Of a stretch of DNA of 64,000 nt, positions 33,332 to 45,200 are shown in pieces; position 1 is the first letter of the stretch; every line of letters begins with the position of its first letter. Under the pieces are notes generated by a model. The model was not told the origin of the DNA, did not search any database, and worked only from the letters and a program-made list of their open reading frames with translations. This DNA comes from Onthophagus taurus. Taxonomy: Eukaryota; Arthropoda; Insecta; Coleoptera; Scarabaeidae. The stretch spans positions 19,034,001 through 19,098,000 of the forward strand of contig NC_091973.1 of assembly GCF_036711975.1 (NCBI RefSeq), given 5' to 3'. Position numbers and translations under genes: made by a program.

Positions 33332-33499
33332 CGTGACGTCACAAAACATGATGTCACATCGAAATTTTAAAGTCATTTTTCGGTCACTTTGACACTTTTT
33401 CGACAATCATTTTTATTTTTAACGCGTTTTTCAAGCAATTTCACAACGGTTAAAAAAAAATCATCGATTTTTAAGGATATTGACGGTTCTTTAATTTTT
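33332..33499 (-). repeat. Dispersed repeat D, copy 2 (inverted)
   Basis: It reads, inverted, the same as 28221-28376, including cgatttttaaggatattgac and gtgacgtcac. With copy 1 it brackets the Merlin transposase as an inverted pair. The duplicate at 35662-35829 is part of segment A copy 2. Confidence 0.8.
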
Positions 33500-33513
33500 C
33501 CAATGTTTGTAAT

Positions 33514-33859
33514 CAGGGCCGGCCTTCTTAATGAAGGGGCCCGGGTGCAAGAAAAATTTTGTAACCTTATTCTTATATTCGGTATAAAAATAGCGGATTA
33601 GTTCAAATTTAACAACAAACAAATTAACATAACCAAATTTATATGCATTTTTATTATCTTTAATAAATTAAATAGTAAATTAAATAGTTTTATTATCTTA
33701 AGTTACACTAGTAAAATTTTAATTATTTAGCACACCTTTTTATAACCAAATTATTAATTACACTAGTAAAATTTAAATTGTTTGCAATGTCTCTTTCAAT
33801 ACTTAACATAGCAAATGCATTTAAACGTTCTTCACACATTGTTGATCGAAGGTAATTTT
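33514..33859 (-). mobile_element. hAT element end, partial copy
   Basis: The terminal repeat cagggccggccttc starts at 33514, a typical hAT end. The last about 45 codons of a hAT transposase C-terminus follow on the minus strand (SIERDIANN, INNLVIKRCAK) until the junction with LINE-2 sequence at 33860. Confidence 0.7.
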
Positions 33860-35040
33860 GAAAGTGCTGAAGCCAATGTTGAGGCAACTATTAACGCAAT
33901 AAACAGTAATGCTATGGGCTATGACAGCTTAAATATAAAAATTATTAAATTGTGTTGCCCCCATATTATACCATATGTTAGGCATATTGTAAATCATGTC
34001 ATAGAGACTAGTTCCTTCCCGGCTTCGTGGAAGATATCGTTGCTAAACCCTCTCCCTAAAATTAATAATCCTCAAAGGCTGTCTGACTTAAGATCAATAA
34101 GCATATTGCCGGTTCTCTCAAAGGTCATGGAGAAGATTTTATTTGAAGAACTTAGCAAATATATTGTAAACAACAGCATTCTGCCGGACCGACAATCTGG
34201 TTTTAGCCCTGAGTTCAGTTGCGCGACCGCGCTGGTTGACGTTGTGGATGACATTGTGGGAGCGATGGATAGCGATAAAATTACCGTTCTTTGTCTGCTT
34301 GATTACTCGAAGGCCTTCGACACTTTGAACCATAAAATCTTGCTGTCCAAACTGCACCATATAGGGTTAAAGTACAAGTCAGTTAATTTACTGGGGAGTT
34401 TTTTGGATAATAGGGTGCAACGTGTGAGTGGGGATGGTCGGGTGTCGGAGGCAATGACGGTATCGACAGGTATCCCACAGGGATCGGTTCTCTCCCCGCT
34501 CCTTTTCTCAATATACACTAGCGATTTTCACAAGCATGTATCTTTTTGTAATATGCACCAATATGCCGATGACACTCAGCTTTATGGGTCTTTTGGCGAG
34601 GGTGAGGTGGAGGAGGCCTGCAGGCGGATAAGTGCTGACCTAGATAATCTTGTGGATGTGTCTTGTCGTCATAATTTATTAATTAACTCAGCAAAAACCG
34701 ATGTTATTGTTTTTGGCCCGAAAAAACTTAGGGAAAGAATTAAACCCAAACTTGACATACGCATAGGAAACCAACAATTAACGTGCAAAGATTCAGTTAA
34801 AAGTTTGGGAATAATTATTGATGATAATCTAACTTTCAATGAGTATATTAATAAAAAGATCCGGGCGGCATACTGTCAATTAAAATCCATTTATAACGCG
34901 CGTCATTTCCTAACCGGTAGCAGTAAACGTTTACTTTGTGAGAGCCTGGTGTTATCGGGTTTTAACTATGGGGACATGTTGTACTCCTCTTTCCTATCTA
35001 AACGTATAGCTCAAAAAATACAAAAAGTACAAAATTCATG
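33860..35040 (+). pseudogene. Slice of LINE-2 reverse transcriptase between the two copies of segment A
   Basis: It matches 29303-30483 without gaps. I found one difference (29537 C against 34094 T, changing LRPIS to LRSIS). It spans from the fingers (ESAEANVEATINAINSN) through YADD to the thumb (AQKIQKVQNSC) and lacks both LINE ends. A frame opened by the junction starts at 33815 and runs to 35131, giving a chimeric 438-codon ORF. It contains the whole catalytic palm but no endonuclease. There is no tail and no TSD of normal length. Confidence 0.9.
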
Positions 35041-36189
35041 TCGGATTAGACATGGAGAAGGGTGTGGACCAAATATTAGTATGGTTTTGTTGAAAAAAAA
35101 ACGTTACATTCGGATCCACCTAATATACTGATTTATTTCAGAATTTTGTGTAGAAATTAGATGTTGAATTAGGTTAATTTACGTTTAAACTAGTGACAAT
35201 TTCCCAAATGTCGGATTAGATATGGAGAAGGGTGTGGGTCAAATATTGGTATGGTCTTTTTGAAAAAAAAACGTTACATTCGGATCCACCTAATATACTG
35301 ATTTATTTTCGAATTTTGTGTAGAAATTAGATTTTGAGTTAAGTTAATTTATATAGGAATTAGAATTTGAGATCGAGATTCTTAAATGTCGGGTTGGGTT
35401 CGGGGTAGGGGAGGGTTGTAAAAGAAACAGATCCACACGAGCAAGTATATGGTAAAGAAGGACGTTTTAGTCGTTGTTCGTCGAAAACCGAAGTAACAAG
35501 GGTATTTCACCCGAAACAAGTTGTTAATTCTTTCATTAAATTTGACAAAATGATTTAATTTTTACTTACTTCATTCGTGTTGTGTGCATGTATGCGGAAG
35601 AAACATTGTCTTGGACCAGTGTTAATCGTACTATTGTGAAAAATACGGCGTAAGTAAGCTTCGTGACGTCACAAAACATGATGTCACATCGAAATTTTAA
35701 AGTCATTTTTCGGTCACTTTGACACTTTTTCGACAATCATTTTTATTTTTAACGCGTTTTTCAAGCAATTTCACAACGGTTAAAAAAAAATCATCGATTT
35801 TTAAGGATATTGACGGTTCTTTAATTTTTCCAATGTTTGTAATCAGGGCCGGCCTTCTTAATGAAGGGGCCCGGGTGCAAGAAAAATTTTGTAACCTTAT
35901 TCTTATATTCGGTATAAAAATAGCGGATTAGTTCAAATTTAACAACAAACAAATTAACATAACCAAATTTATATGCATTTTTATTATCTTTAATAAATTA
36001 AATAGTAAATTAAATAGTTTTATTATCTTAAGTTACACTAGTAAAATTTTAATTATTTAGCACACCTTTTTATAACCAAATTATTAATTACACTAGTAAA
36101 ATTTAAATTGTTTGCAATGTCTCTTTCAATACTTAACATAGCAAATGCATTTAAACGTTCTTCACACATTGTTGATCGAAGGTAATTTT
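35036..36189. repeat. Duplicated segment A, copy 2
   Basis: This is the second copy of 32706-33859, joined on its left to LINE sequence through a shared atgtc. Confidence 0.9.
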
Positions 36190-36470
36190 TTATAAGTTTT
36201 AATATACTAAAGGAACGTTCTGCACATGCTGTAGTAACCGGTAACGTGAAGAAAATTTTTAAAGCAGTTAGCACATTTGGAAATAGTTCGTTATAATTAT
36301 TGTCTAAAATATACTGTAAAATATCTTGGACGCTATTTAAATTGTTTTCGTTCAAAATTAAGTTTTTAATAAGGAAATTTCTTGAATTAAATCTTCGTTT
36401 ACATCGTTATTTGTAATAGTGTCAGGGACATAACCTAGAAATAAAAGATGACGTGCTTTGTAAATTTCAT
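35844..36470 (-). pseudogene. hAT transposase C-terminal fragment with terminal repeat
   Basis: The 100-codon minus-strand frame (36355-36053) reads LNSVQDILQYILDNNYNELF, NVLTALKIFFTLPVTTACAE, RSFSILKLIKNYLRSTMCEE and INNLVIKRCAK. This is the hAT C-terminal dimerisation domain as found in zinc-finger MYM/52-kDa-repressor-like insect elements. A further in-register piece (VPDTITNNDVNEDLIQEISL) extends to about 36440 after a stop. The cagggccggcc terminus is at 35844. The N-terminal and catalytic parts are missing. Confidence 0.8.
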
Positions 36471-36509
36471 ATCAATTTGAATATTTTTATTTTTATTCTT
36501 TAATTAGGT

Positions 36510-36553
36510 AAGTTCTTGATGATGATTTTGTATAATCGAAACCGGTTGAACTT
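36510..36553 (+). ncRNA. Hammerhead-ribozyme-like motif 2
   Basis: Stem I is AAGTTC/GAACTT (36510-36515 with 36548-36553, six perfect pairs). Core TTGATGA has U where the consensus has C. Then an extra T, stem II GATT/AATC, GAAA, palindromic CCGG and TT follow. The stem I and stem II sequences differ from motif 1 while the pairing is kept. Confidence 0.5.
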
Positions 36554-36653
36554 TATTTTAAAAATATATCCATCCAAAAAAGTGCAAAATTGAGTCACAT
36601 TAAATACTGTATATATATTGTATAATACTGTATATTTTGATGTACTTTAACAG

Positions 36654-37571
36654 GAATAGTTTCCATTGGTGCTGGATACTCTCAGTTAAGAGAACTATGT
36701 GCCATATTAAACATACCACACATGACGCAACGTCAATACACGACAATCCAAACTGAATTACAGGAGGTTGTTGAAAATGTTCTTTTAAATAGATTAAAGG
36801 TTACTGGGAAAGAAGGAGCTGCTATAGCAAAAGCTAAGAGTAATGTCGATGAACATGGCATTGGACATATAACTGTTGTAGCTGACAGAGCATGGTCCAA
36901 ACATTGGAATTCGCAATAGAAATTGTAGGATTTGTGCAAGGCAACAATTTACCAAACAACCTTGTACTCCTCATAAATGTTTTAAAAATTAGATTGGTCC
37001 ATCCACGGGCATGGAATCCGATATAATTGTTGACGGATTCTAAAATAGTGTGCCAGTACATTTTTTGAAGTACATCAAATTAATTAGAGACGGTGTCAGT
37101 AGTGTTACTAAAAAATTAAATTCCTCAAAGCCATACGGCACCCTTCTAATAAAGAAAGTTGTGTGCATCAACCACTTATTACGCAATTTTAGCAATAAAT
37201 TACATGAGCTGTCTAGAAAAGTGCGCAGCTATACAAGAATATATGTACCACTGCACGTTCGGAGGCAGCTCCACAGCAACATCTTGAGATTTCGAGTAGC
37301 TGTAAGAAAATCTGCCGAGTACAGAAGCAAGCAAGATATTGTATACGCACAAAAGCTAATATTTAAAGAAGACATGTTAAATATACTAGCTCATATATTT
37401 AGAGACCATGATAAGTGTGCGAATTATTTTTGTAATAATGTCACAGAAAAACAAAATTTATTACGGACGGAATTAGATAAATCAAGAGTTGTTAAAATAT
37501 CCATTTCATTTGATAATATATATAATGTACTTCGTTGTAATATTTATAATAGAAATTCCAACAATTTGTGA
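36654..37571 (+). pseudogene. Mutator-like (MULE) transposase, broken
   Basis: After an acceptor-like ttaacag, the first frame reads IVSIGAGYSQLRELCAILNI, PHMTQRQYTTIQTELQE and HGIGHITVVADRAWSKH, ending at a stop at 36917. In other frames, C-rich and GTDxES-like motifs are only traces. From 37098 the protein returns with DGVSSVTKKLNSSKPYG, VVCINHLLRNFSNKLHELSR, FRVAVRKSAEYRS and IFRDHDKCANYFC, stopping at 37571. These are motifs of the insect Mutator-like transposase domain; the Asp of VVADRAW and the later DG motif stand at catalytic positions. Several frame changes make it inactive. It is a candidate relative of the source of transposase for the foldback element. Confidence 0.7.
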
Positions 37572-37948
37572 GATAAGCCAATTATTATATAATTAGTTAT
37601 TATATTATTTTATAGTAGTTAAAACAACTGATAGTTTTTGTAGATAATTCAACAACTTATTGTAGATTGAACAACCACCTTAGTAGATAATAATCACAAA
37701 ATCGGTGATTGTCTCAACCATAATTTCTTTACATTAATCAAAATTATTTCGATATTTTATCGATAAAAGTTATTAATCTATTAAATTAAATTATTTTGAA
37801 TGTCTACAATTATAGACAATTTTAACCCGACTTGTTCTTTACAGCGTCTCATGTTCGGGAACTTGCATTCTATGCTTCGACGCAGAACAAACAAGTTGAA
37901 ACACGTATTTATCGGTAGTGTGGTTGAAGCGCAGTGATTAAGTTTGCA
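37572..37948 (+). other. Upstream region of the EnSpm-like gene
   Basis: AT-rich sequence with a short palindrome-like run of tagtagataa motifs, then a GC-richer leader (about 37845-37940) just before the ATG at 37949. Likely promoter and 5' leader. No other gene is seen. Confidence 0.35.
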
Positions 37949-38081
37949 ATGGACATAAGCAATGAAACGGATTTTGTTAGTGAGTTATTGGAGTCGTGGG
38001 GACTCCATCAACTTATTCCCGACTTTAAAGTTAAGTAAAAAAAATTAAGTAACAAAGAATAATCCCACAATACCTGTTTAA

Positions 38082-38153
38082 CAGGTTCAGTGCCATGGCG
38101 GACACCGGTGTCCGCTACTGAGGCAGAAATCCTGGGCCATGGCGCTTAACCTG
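38082..38153. mobile_element. 72-bp piggyBac-type palindromic MITE
   Basis: It begins caggttcagtgccatgg and ends ccatggcgcttaacctg, inverted ends with few mismatches, and is flanked on both sides by TTAA (38078-38081, 38154-38157). The centre holds the perfect palindrome ggacaccggtgtcc. It sits in the first intron of the EnSpm-like gene. Confidence 0.7.
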
Positions 38154-38262
38154 TTAAAAAAGTAATTCCTTGATTCATATTTAATTTAGTTCTGTTTAAT
38201 TTAAGTGTGACAGAAATTTCAATCAAACAACAATCTAATAATCATTTGGGTAAAAAATTAGC

Positions 38263-38416
38263 ATAAATAAAGACCGTTAATATTCTTAAAAATCGACGAT
38301 TTTTTTTTCGGATGTGAAACTGCCTGAAAAACACGTTAAAAATAAAAAGAAAGTGCGGAAAAGTGTCAAACTTACCGAAAAATCACTTTAAAGTTTCGCT
38401 GTGACGTCACGTTTTG
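38263..38416 (+). repeat. Dispersed repeat D, copy 4
   Basis: A diverged copy: ataaagaccgttaatattct, aaaatcgacgattttttt, agtgtcaaacttaccgaaaa and gtgacgtcacgttttg. It is in the same orientation as copy 1. Confidence 0.75.
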
Positions 38417-39840
38417 TTGTTTACACAACATTTAGTAGTAAGTGTTTTTAATATTTATTTGTCGTAGTATTTTTTTCTAGTTAATATAGCTTAATGGTTA
38501 TTTTATGTATTATTGTAGGATAAAACTTACATATATGACTATATAAATGATAGAACAAAACAATATGAAGAAGTAAAGTGGTCTGTACAACCAACTATTA
38601 TTATTATTGGAAAATCGAAAGAAAACCTAACGGATTTTTATATATACATCAATGACATTTTATATGAAGTGGACAATTATTTAAAAGCACTCTCTATTAC
38701 GTTCCAACTGTACCAAGTTTTGAATTTGGAATACCCTCCACAATGTGATCAAGTGTGGCGCTTTATTGAGGAATATTTTTATAACATTGAAACGAAAAAC
38801 AAAAGAAGTACAAAGTTAATTGCACTCTTAGGTGAACTAAATCAAATGCAGTAAAGCGTCAAAAAAATAATAGGTAACATGAAATGTTTTTTGTGTTCAG
38901 TTACATTCCTTAATAGTAGAAATTACATTACACTTTTAAAACTCGTTCATAAGTGTAAGCACACTTTGTCGAATTTCATATGCACTAATTGTCCACAAAC
39001 ATTTCAGTCGTTGTATTCGTTTAAACGTCATGTTGAAAAACACATGCGTAATAATAAACAATTTAATAATAATGTAACAATTAATTATCAATCAATAAGC
39101 AGCAATACTACAAGATGTGATAAGAGTGAGATTACCGCTACAGCATCGGCACTTCCAAATTTAAACGAACAGCAATCAATTAGAGCCAATAATTTCAATG
39201 AATATAATGATCCAAATCCAGATTTTCGTAAAAAAAATCATTAGCTTTCTGCTAAATTTATTTGGATCAATGTCTGTTACCCGAAAACTCGCTCTTAGTA
39301 CAGCAAAAGATATACAGTTATTAATTATTGTCCCATTAATAGAATTAATTAAAGCAGAATGAAGTAGTGATAGTTATTCGGTTATAGATAGAATGCTAAT
39401 CGAATTGAAAGACATATTCGATATTTTTGAGTTGGAATACAAACTAAAAGCAATACCTTACAATCAATAACTTGTATTCAGATCCTGTAGAATATGTAAT
39501 CAACGAGAGTACAAGTACCACTGATTTGTCACTTTTAACTAAAGGAGTAACATTTCCTTTAATAGACAACGTTAAAAGGTACTTGAAATTACCAAATGTG
39601 TTTAAAATTATGTTACATAATTTGGAAGAAACGGAAAAAGATGATAAATATAATAATGTTTGTAGCGGCAGCGTTTGGAAAAAAAATGTTTTTCTAAGAA
39701 GTGTGTCTTGCCCTACATATTTTACCAAGACGATTTTGAAATTAATAACGCGTTAGGTTCAAAAAGTTGTGTTCAAAAATTATCTGCAATTTATTTATCC
39801 TTTCCCTTGTTAGACTGTCGAGAAGCTTCCAAACTATCTA

Positions 39841-40216
39841 TGTGCGCTCTAATTATAGGCGACAATAACAGCGGAGGTGCTGGTTTCAAAAATTAGCAAT
39901 AATAAAAAAAAACAAGATGATTGTAATAAAAAAAATATAATTCTTAATTAAAAAAAATTAAATAAAACAAATGATAATTGATTAATTACCTTTTGAAGCG
40001 GCGTAGCGATGCGGTAGAGAACTAAACTGAATTTTTGGCGGATGCGAAGCGGATGCGTAGTATTCAAATACGGGTCAACTTAGTTGAGTCGTAATACGTA
40101 ATAAATTAAAAGCGGAGTGCGTTAAGGGTGCGCATGCGGACCAAGCGGGTGAAACTCACACTGAGCGGGGGCGAATGTCGCACATGCGCACTAAAAATAT
40201 ATAAGCGGAGCGAACA
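39841..40216 (-). repeat. 3' LTR of BEL-2
   Basis: This is the left LTR on the + strand, and the element's 3' LTR because coding is on the minus strand. It holds a 10-bp duplication (gcggatgcgaagcggatgcg) absent from the other LTR. Confidence 0.9.
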
Positions 40217-40329
40217 AACACCCGCCAAAAACGAATGTTTTTAACAACAAGGAAAAGTAAATAAACATAAATTGTGCCGCGAATAACAGTAAATGTACAA
40301 GCAACTTAAAACATGATACAAAATAAAAA

Positions 40330-42200
40330 TCAACAATGTTCAATTGGCAACAGACAAAGTTGCGAAACAGGTCGCTGTAATCGACCATGCGCGGTCTTAA
40401 CCGTTACGACGCGGATGACACCATCTCGCCCAGGAAAACATTCCTCAACGCGGCCAAACTTCCATGTCAAGGGCGGAAAACATTCATTTCGAATGATTAC
40501 AAGTGTTCCAGGTGAGATATTGTTGTACGTTTTATTCCATTTTGCCCTTTGCTGGATGGTATGAAGATACTCTTGACTCCACCTCATCCAGAAATGCTGG
40601 ACCATTTTTTGAAGCAATTCCCAGCGCGACAATCGGTTGGACGGCGTATCCTGGAAATCTGTACAGGGAATTTCAGTATTTAGCGGTGATAATACGAGGA
40701 AATGGCCGGGAGTGAGAGCTTGACAGTCATTCGGATCCGAACTGAGAGGACAAAGCGGACGAGAATTGAGGACAGATTCTATTTGGGTAAGTACGGTATA
40801 AAATTCTGCGAATGTTAAGATTTGGTTACCCACAACACTTTTTAAATGGGTTTTTACTGATTTAACTCCAGCCTTCGTCAAACCATTAAAATTAGGTGCA
40901 GCCGGAGGGTTGAACAGCCACTCAATACCAAGTCGTCCACCCGCCTGTTGTGCAATCTGTAGCATTTGATTGTAGGCGCCTACGAAATTAGTTCCCCTGT
41001 CGGAAAATATTCTGATACATCTTCCTCGACGTGCCACGAAGCGCCTCAATGCAGCCAAAAATGCCTCGGAAGATAAATCAGTCACCAATTCCAAGTGCAC
41101 CGCCTTTGTGACAGCACAAACGAAGATGCATAGGTAGGATTTAAAGGCTTTGGCTCCTCGATGTTTCCGTACTGTGGTTGTGAAAGGTCCAGCGAAATCA
41201 ATGCCCACCGTAGTAAATGCCTTCATCTGATTCACTCGAAAAGCTGGCAAATCGGCCATAATTGGTGTATAGGATTTTGGATTGTTTCTAAAACAATTAA
41301 TACATCGCGATAATACTTTATAAATTGTGTTTCTGGGCGATAAAATCCAAAATTGGTTGGTAATAATGGCTGATAGTGTACGAAACCCTGGATGTAAATG
41401 TTGACGATGCAATTCTTCGACGATCAATTCACTCAATCGATGCTTGCCGGGTAAAAGAATTGGATGTTTAGTGTCGAAGCCGAGTTCCGAAGACGTCCAC
41501 CCACTCTTAGCAATTTCTCCCGGCTTATGAAAGGTGCGAGTTTTCTATATTGTTTTGCAGGCAGCTTATTATTTTTTATTTGTTGGTATAGTTCAGAAAA
41601 GTACTCCTTTTGGACTTCACGTGCGATTGTGTGTAAAGCCTGTTGCTTTTCGAAAATGGAAAGAGCTTGGTGATAATGTTTGTTCTGTTTCCGACACCCT
41701 GAAATAAATCTCAAAACATATGCGGTTATATTTTTAATTTTATTCAAAGATGAAAAGCGATTGAGTAAGGTAATTAGAAAGTTATCAGGTTTTATTGTTA
41801 CGTGAGTCACAGTTTGTTGTTTTTCTTCGGATAAGGCCTCATTATTACATGTAATGGTCCGTCTGGATGGCCAGTTCGATGATGAGAGTGACAACCAATC
41901 AGGTCCCTGCCACCACAGCCTGCACTGAACCAAATCGGCGGGAAGAAGCCCTCGCGAACCTGGATCGGCAGGGTTTTCGTGCGATGGTACATGATGCCAA
42001 CAATCTTTGGGGATGATGTCCTGAATGTGGCCTATCCGATTGGCAACAAAAGTCTTCCAGCGGTGCGGAGCTGAATCAAGCCAATTCAGCACTATCATGG
42101 AATCACACCAGGCGAAGATCTTCGGTTTAAGGAATGATGGGAAGCTTGACATCAGGAATCTTGCTAAATCCGCTAACAGGACAGCACCACAGTCGAGGTA
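40330..42200 (-). pseudogene. BEL-2 RNase H end and integrase (two frameshifts, catalytic Glu changed)
   Basis: After a lesion near 42197, where IPRL should run into ELCGAVL, the frame continues as CGAVLLADLARFL, FAWCDSMIVLNWLDS, FVANRIGHIQDIIP and HHVPSHENPADPGSRG. It loses frame again near 41465. The second frame (41436-40330) has the zinc finger half ELHRQHLHPGFRTL...CINCF, VGIDFAGPF (first Asp) and RIFSDRGTNFVGA (second Asp). Next is NFNGLTKAGVKSVKTHL, in which the third catalytic Glu (present as LAEA in BEL-1) is Lys. The C-terminal domain ends VSQLCLLPIEHC. The integrase is therefore expected to be dead even without the shifts. Confidence 0.9.
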
Positions 42201-45200
42201 TAGAAATAACCTTTAGCGGGGCAACCCTAGACTTAGCATAGACAAAATTTAGTTTAATAGTATTGTCAAATAAAACAGTACGCAGATACGCCACCGCACA
42301 GTAGCCCACTGAAGAGGCATCCGAGAAGAGATGAAGTTCCACAGTTTCACTTGATGATGGTTGTATTTGTCGTGGAATCTTCAATTTTGACAGAAGTGGC
42401 AGCTGGATTTTATATTGATGCCAATAATTCTGGATTTCCTGAGATGGAAGATCATCCCAATTTAATCTCTCCAGCCAAAGCTTCTGAATAAGATGTTTAG
42501 CGGCAAGAATGCAAGGAGTAATTAGCCCCATTGGATCATAAATACGAGCTATGCTTGATAATATAGCTCTCTTGCTACATGGTGTCTCTCGAGGAATGTA
42601 GGAAAACCCAAAGGCGTCGGCCTGAGGATCCCAATGGAGACCCAACACCTTTATGAAACCATCCTCCTTTTGATCCAATGATACAGCAACCCCATCCTTG
42701 CAGCCATTGATTGATTTGTATAATTCTGGCGAGTTACTTGCCCACTTCGCGAGCTCAAAACCTCCCAATGATAATAATTTTATAATTTGCTGCTGCAGAC
42801 ATAACGCGTGTTGTACCGAGAAACTACCGGTTACGATGTCGTCAACATACATGTCGTTCAAAACCACTCGCGATGCTTCCGGAAACTGCTCCGAGTAAAT
42901 TGTAGCTAATTCTCTTACCGCCCGCAGTGCCAGGAATGGAGAAGAAGAAACCCCGTATGTGACCGTGTTCAACCGATATTCAAGTAGCTCATTAGTTTTG
43001 TAATCCTTCCAGATAATTCTTTGAAAATCGCGCCGATGAGGCACAATTAATATTTGGCGGTACATTTGTTTGATATCACAAATGAATACAATAGGAAAAC
43101 AGCGAAAATTAATGAGAATGGAAACGAGATCGCGCTGCAGTTTGGGACCGGTAAGCAGAATGTCGTTTAAAGATTTCCCAGAGGAAGTCTTGGCGGAAGC
43201 ATCAAAGACAACTCGGAGTTTGGAAGAGTTAGGATTCACAACATAATGATGCGGGATGTAATATGCGGTAGTATTAGAATAATCTGTCTTGGGAACAGGA
43301 GACATGTGGCCCGTTGACAGGTAATCTTCCATAAATTGCTTATATTTCTCAAATATATCAGAATCTTTGATTAGTCTCTTTTCTAGAGATAAAAATCTAT
43401 GAAGAGCTTGGGAATAAGATTCACCCAATTCCAAAACTGTTGTCCTGAAAGGCAACATGACCATGAATCGACCAGTCTCAGTACGTTGGTACGTGGATTT
43501 CAACCGATCTTCACATTGATTATCCTCCGGTGACCCAGCGATGATCCCCTTCACCTGATCAACCTCCCAAAACTTCTGCATACAGATGTCCAGAGACGGC
43601 TCAGTCATTAAAGACGTATTGGACGTTGACGGTGGAAAATCAGTCAGTTTACCCATCACCAACCACCCGAAAACAGATTCCAAAGCGGCTGGCTCATCCA
43701 TTTTACCTATTTGACGATTTCCAGTTAAAATATATGGCACTAATTCGGACCCCAACAATAAATCAATAGATCCAGGTAATAATTGACTCTTTGTTATGTT
43801 GAGATTACGAAGATGAGGATATCTTGACAATTCAATAGGTACTCTTGGTTGCTTGGAACAAATTTTGCTGGTTACGACAGCAGAAAATTTAATCGTAGAT
43901 TGCATAGAATTACATGGTTTGATGGCACAAACGACACTGCCCTTCTTAAATGTCGAATTCATTTGGTTTAGTCCCTCAATGGCAATGGAGTGCTTTGTTC
44001 TAGCGATTTTAAGGCGATTCTGAAGTTCTTCGGTTATGAAATTGATCATACTGCCGGAATCAATTAATGCTCTGACCCTATGAAACGCCCCAAAACAATC
44101 TTCAATTTCCACCTCAGCGACAGGCAGGACAACAGTGAGTAATGAACTCATTACAGATCCAGCCGTGGTTTCGGGGACACATGGAGGACTAGGTTTTGAA
44201 ACTTCTGGCTTCGGAGATAAATTATTTGAATTTAGGTGTAGCAGCGTGTGATGTCTCCGATTGCATACTCGACAAGTGTGAGTGGATTTGCAGTTATTGG
44301 TGGTATGACGGGAGCTTAAACAATTCTTACATAACTTATGACTGTTGGCGCAGGCTAATCTTTGCGATGGTGTTCTTTCATGAAATTTTGAACATTGATA
44401 TAAGTAATGTGAATCTTCACATAGAATGCATGCTAAATTTGTTAATTTCTGTTTGTTCTCAGTGGCCAATGTAGCTGGGTAGGTTTTCAAAGGACGACTC
44501 GGAGAGGATTTAGCGACTTTGAAGGAGGAAATCATTTTCACGGATTCCAAGGCTTTGGAATGACTTTCCAGAAATTCAATCAGCTGATTGTATGTAGGTA
44601 TTTCAACCTTACTGTATTCTGTCTCAAACTTCGTTCGAATTGACAAATCCAATTTCTGAAGCAGAATATTAAGGAGCAAAAAGTCCCAAGCGTCCACCGG
44701 GAAACCGAGCGTTTTTAAACCTCCGAGATTTTCCGTGAAGGTGTCGATCAGTAGCCGATATGCCTTTGAGGAGCCCTCATGTTTCATATGAATATTTTGT
44801 ATTTCATTATAATAAATTGTGGCCAAATGCCGTTTATTTTGATAGCGGTTTTTCAATGTTTGATAAGTAATTTCGTAGTTGTCACTGATCACCGGTAATC
44901 CCTGAAGCAGATGGTACGGTTCTCCCGATAGTGACGTCATCATATATTGGTATTTGGCGACGTTGGAAAGCGTTGTATTTTCATGGACCATTGTCCGATA
45001 TAAATCATGGAAACTAGACCAGGTTTTAAAATCACCAGAAAAAATGGGTAAGGTGATTTTTTGTAGTTTAGGTGTGGTAATCGGATTAGGTGTCACAGGT
45101 GCAGGTGTCGCAGATGCAAGTTTGGACTCAGTTATACGAGCCATACGGGCCTTTATGGAATAGTATGCGATATCAGCTTGACGACGTACATCATCGTGCG

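Larger units (their letters stand above)
32706..33859. repeat. Duplicated segment A, copy 1 (about 1.15 kb)
   Basis: It is repeated at 35036-36189 with a constant offset of 2330 bp and no difference I could see. It contains the last tandem units, repeat D copy 2 and the end of a hAT element. Its right end (ggtaatttt) joins LINE-2 sequence, while copy 2 runs on into the rest of the hAT gene. Confidence 0.9.
37949..39840 (+). pseudogene. EnSpm/CACTA-like transposon genes, 5' part (SAM-like and C2H2 pieces, transposase start)
   Basis: Exon 1 (37949-38029) encodes MDISNETDFVSELLESWGLH, the start of a SAM-like domain, ending at a GT donor. A second coding piece (38519-38854) gives KWSVQPTIIIIGKSKENL and YPPQCDQVWRFIEEYFYNIE. 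A separate frame (38879-39244) carries C2H2-type fingers (CFLCSVTF, FICTNCPQTFQSLYSFKRH). Broken transposase pieces (39240-39840) include SFLLNLFGSMSVTRKLALS, YIFYQDDFEINNALGSKS and KLSAIYLSFPLLD. The FY-x-DD-x-E-x-N-x-LGS motif is typical of animal EnSpm-like transposases. BEL-2 cuts the gene at 39840 and it resumes at 46066. Several frame changes mean decay. KDZ-like elements are the alternative assignment. Confidence 0.6.
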
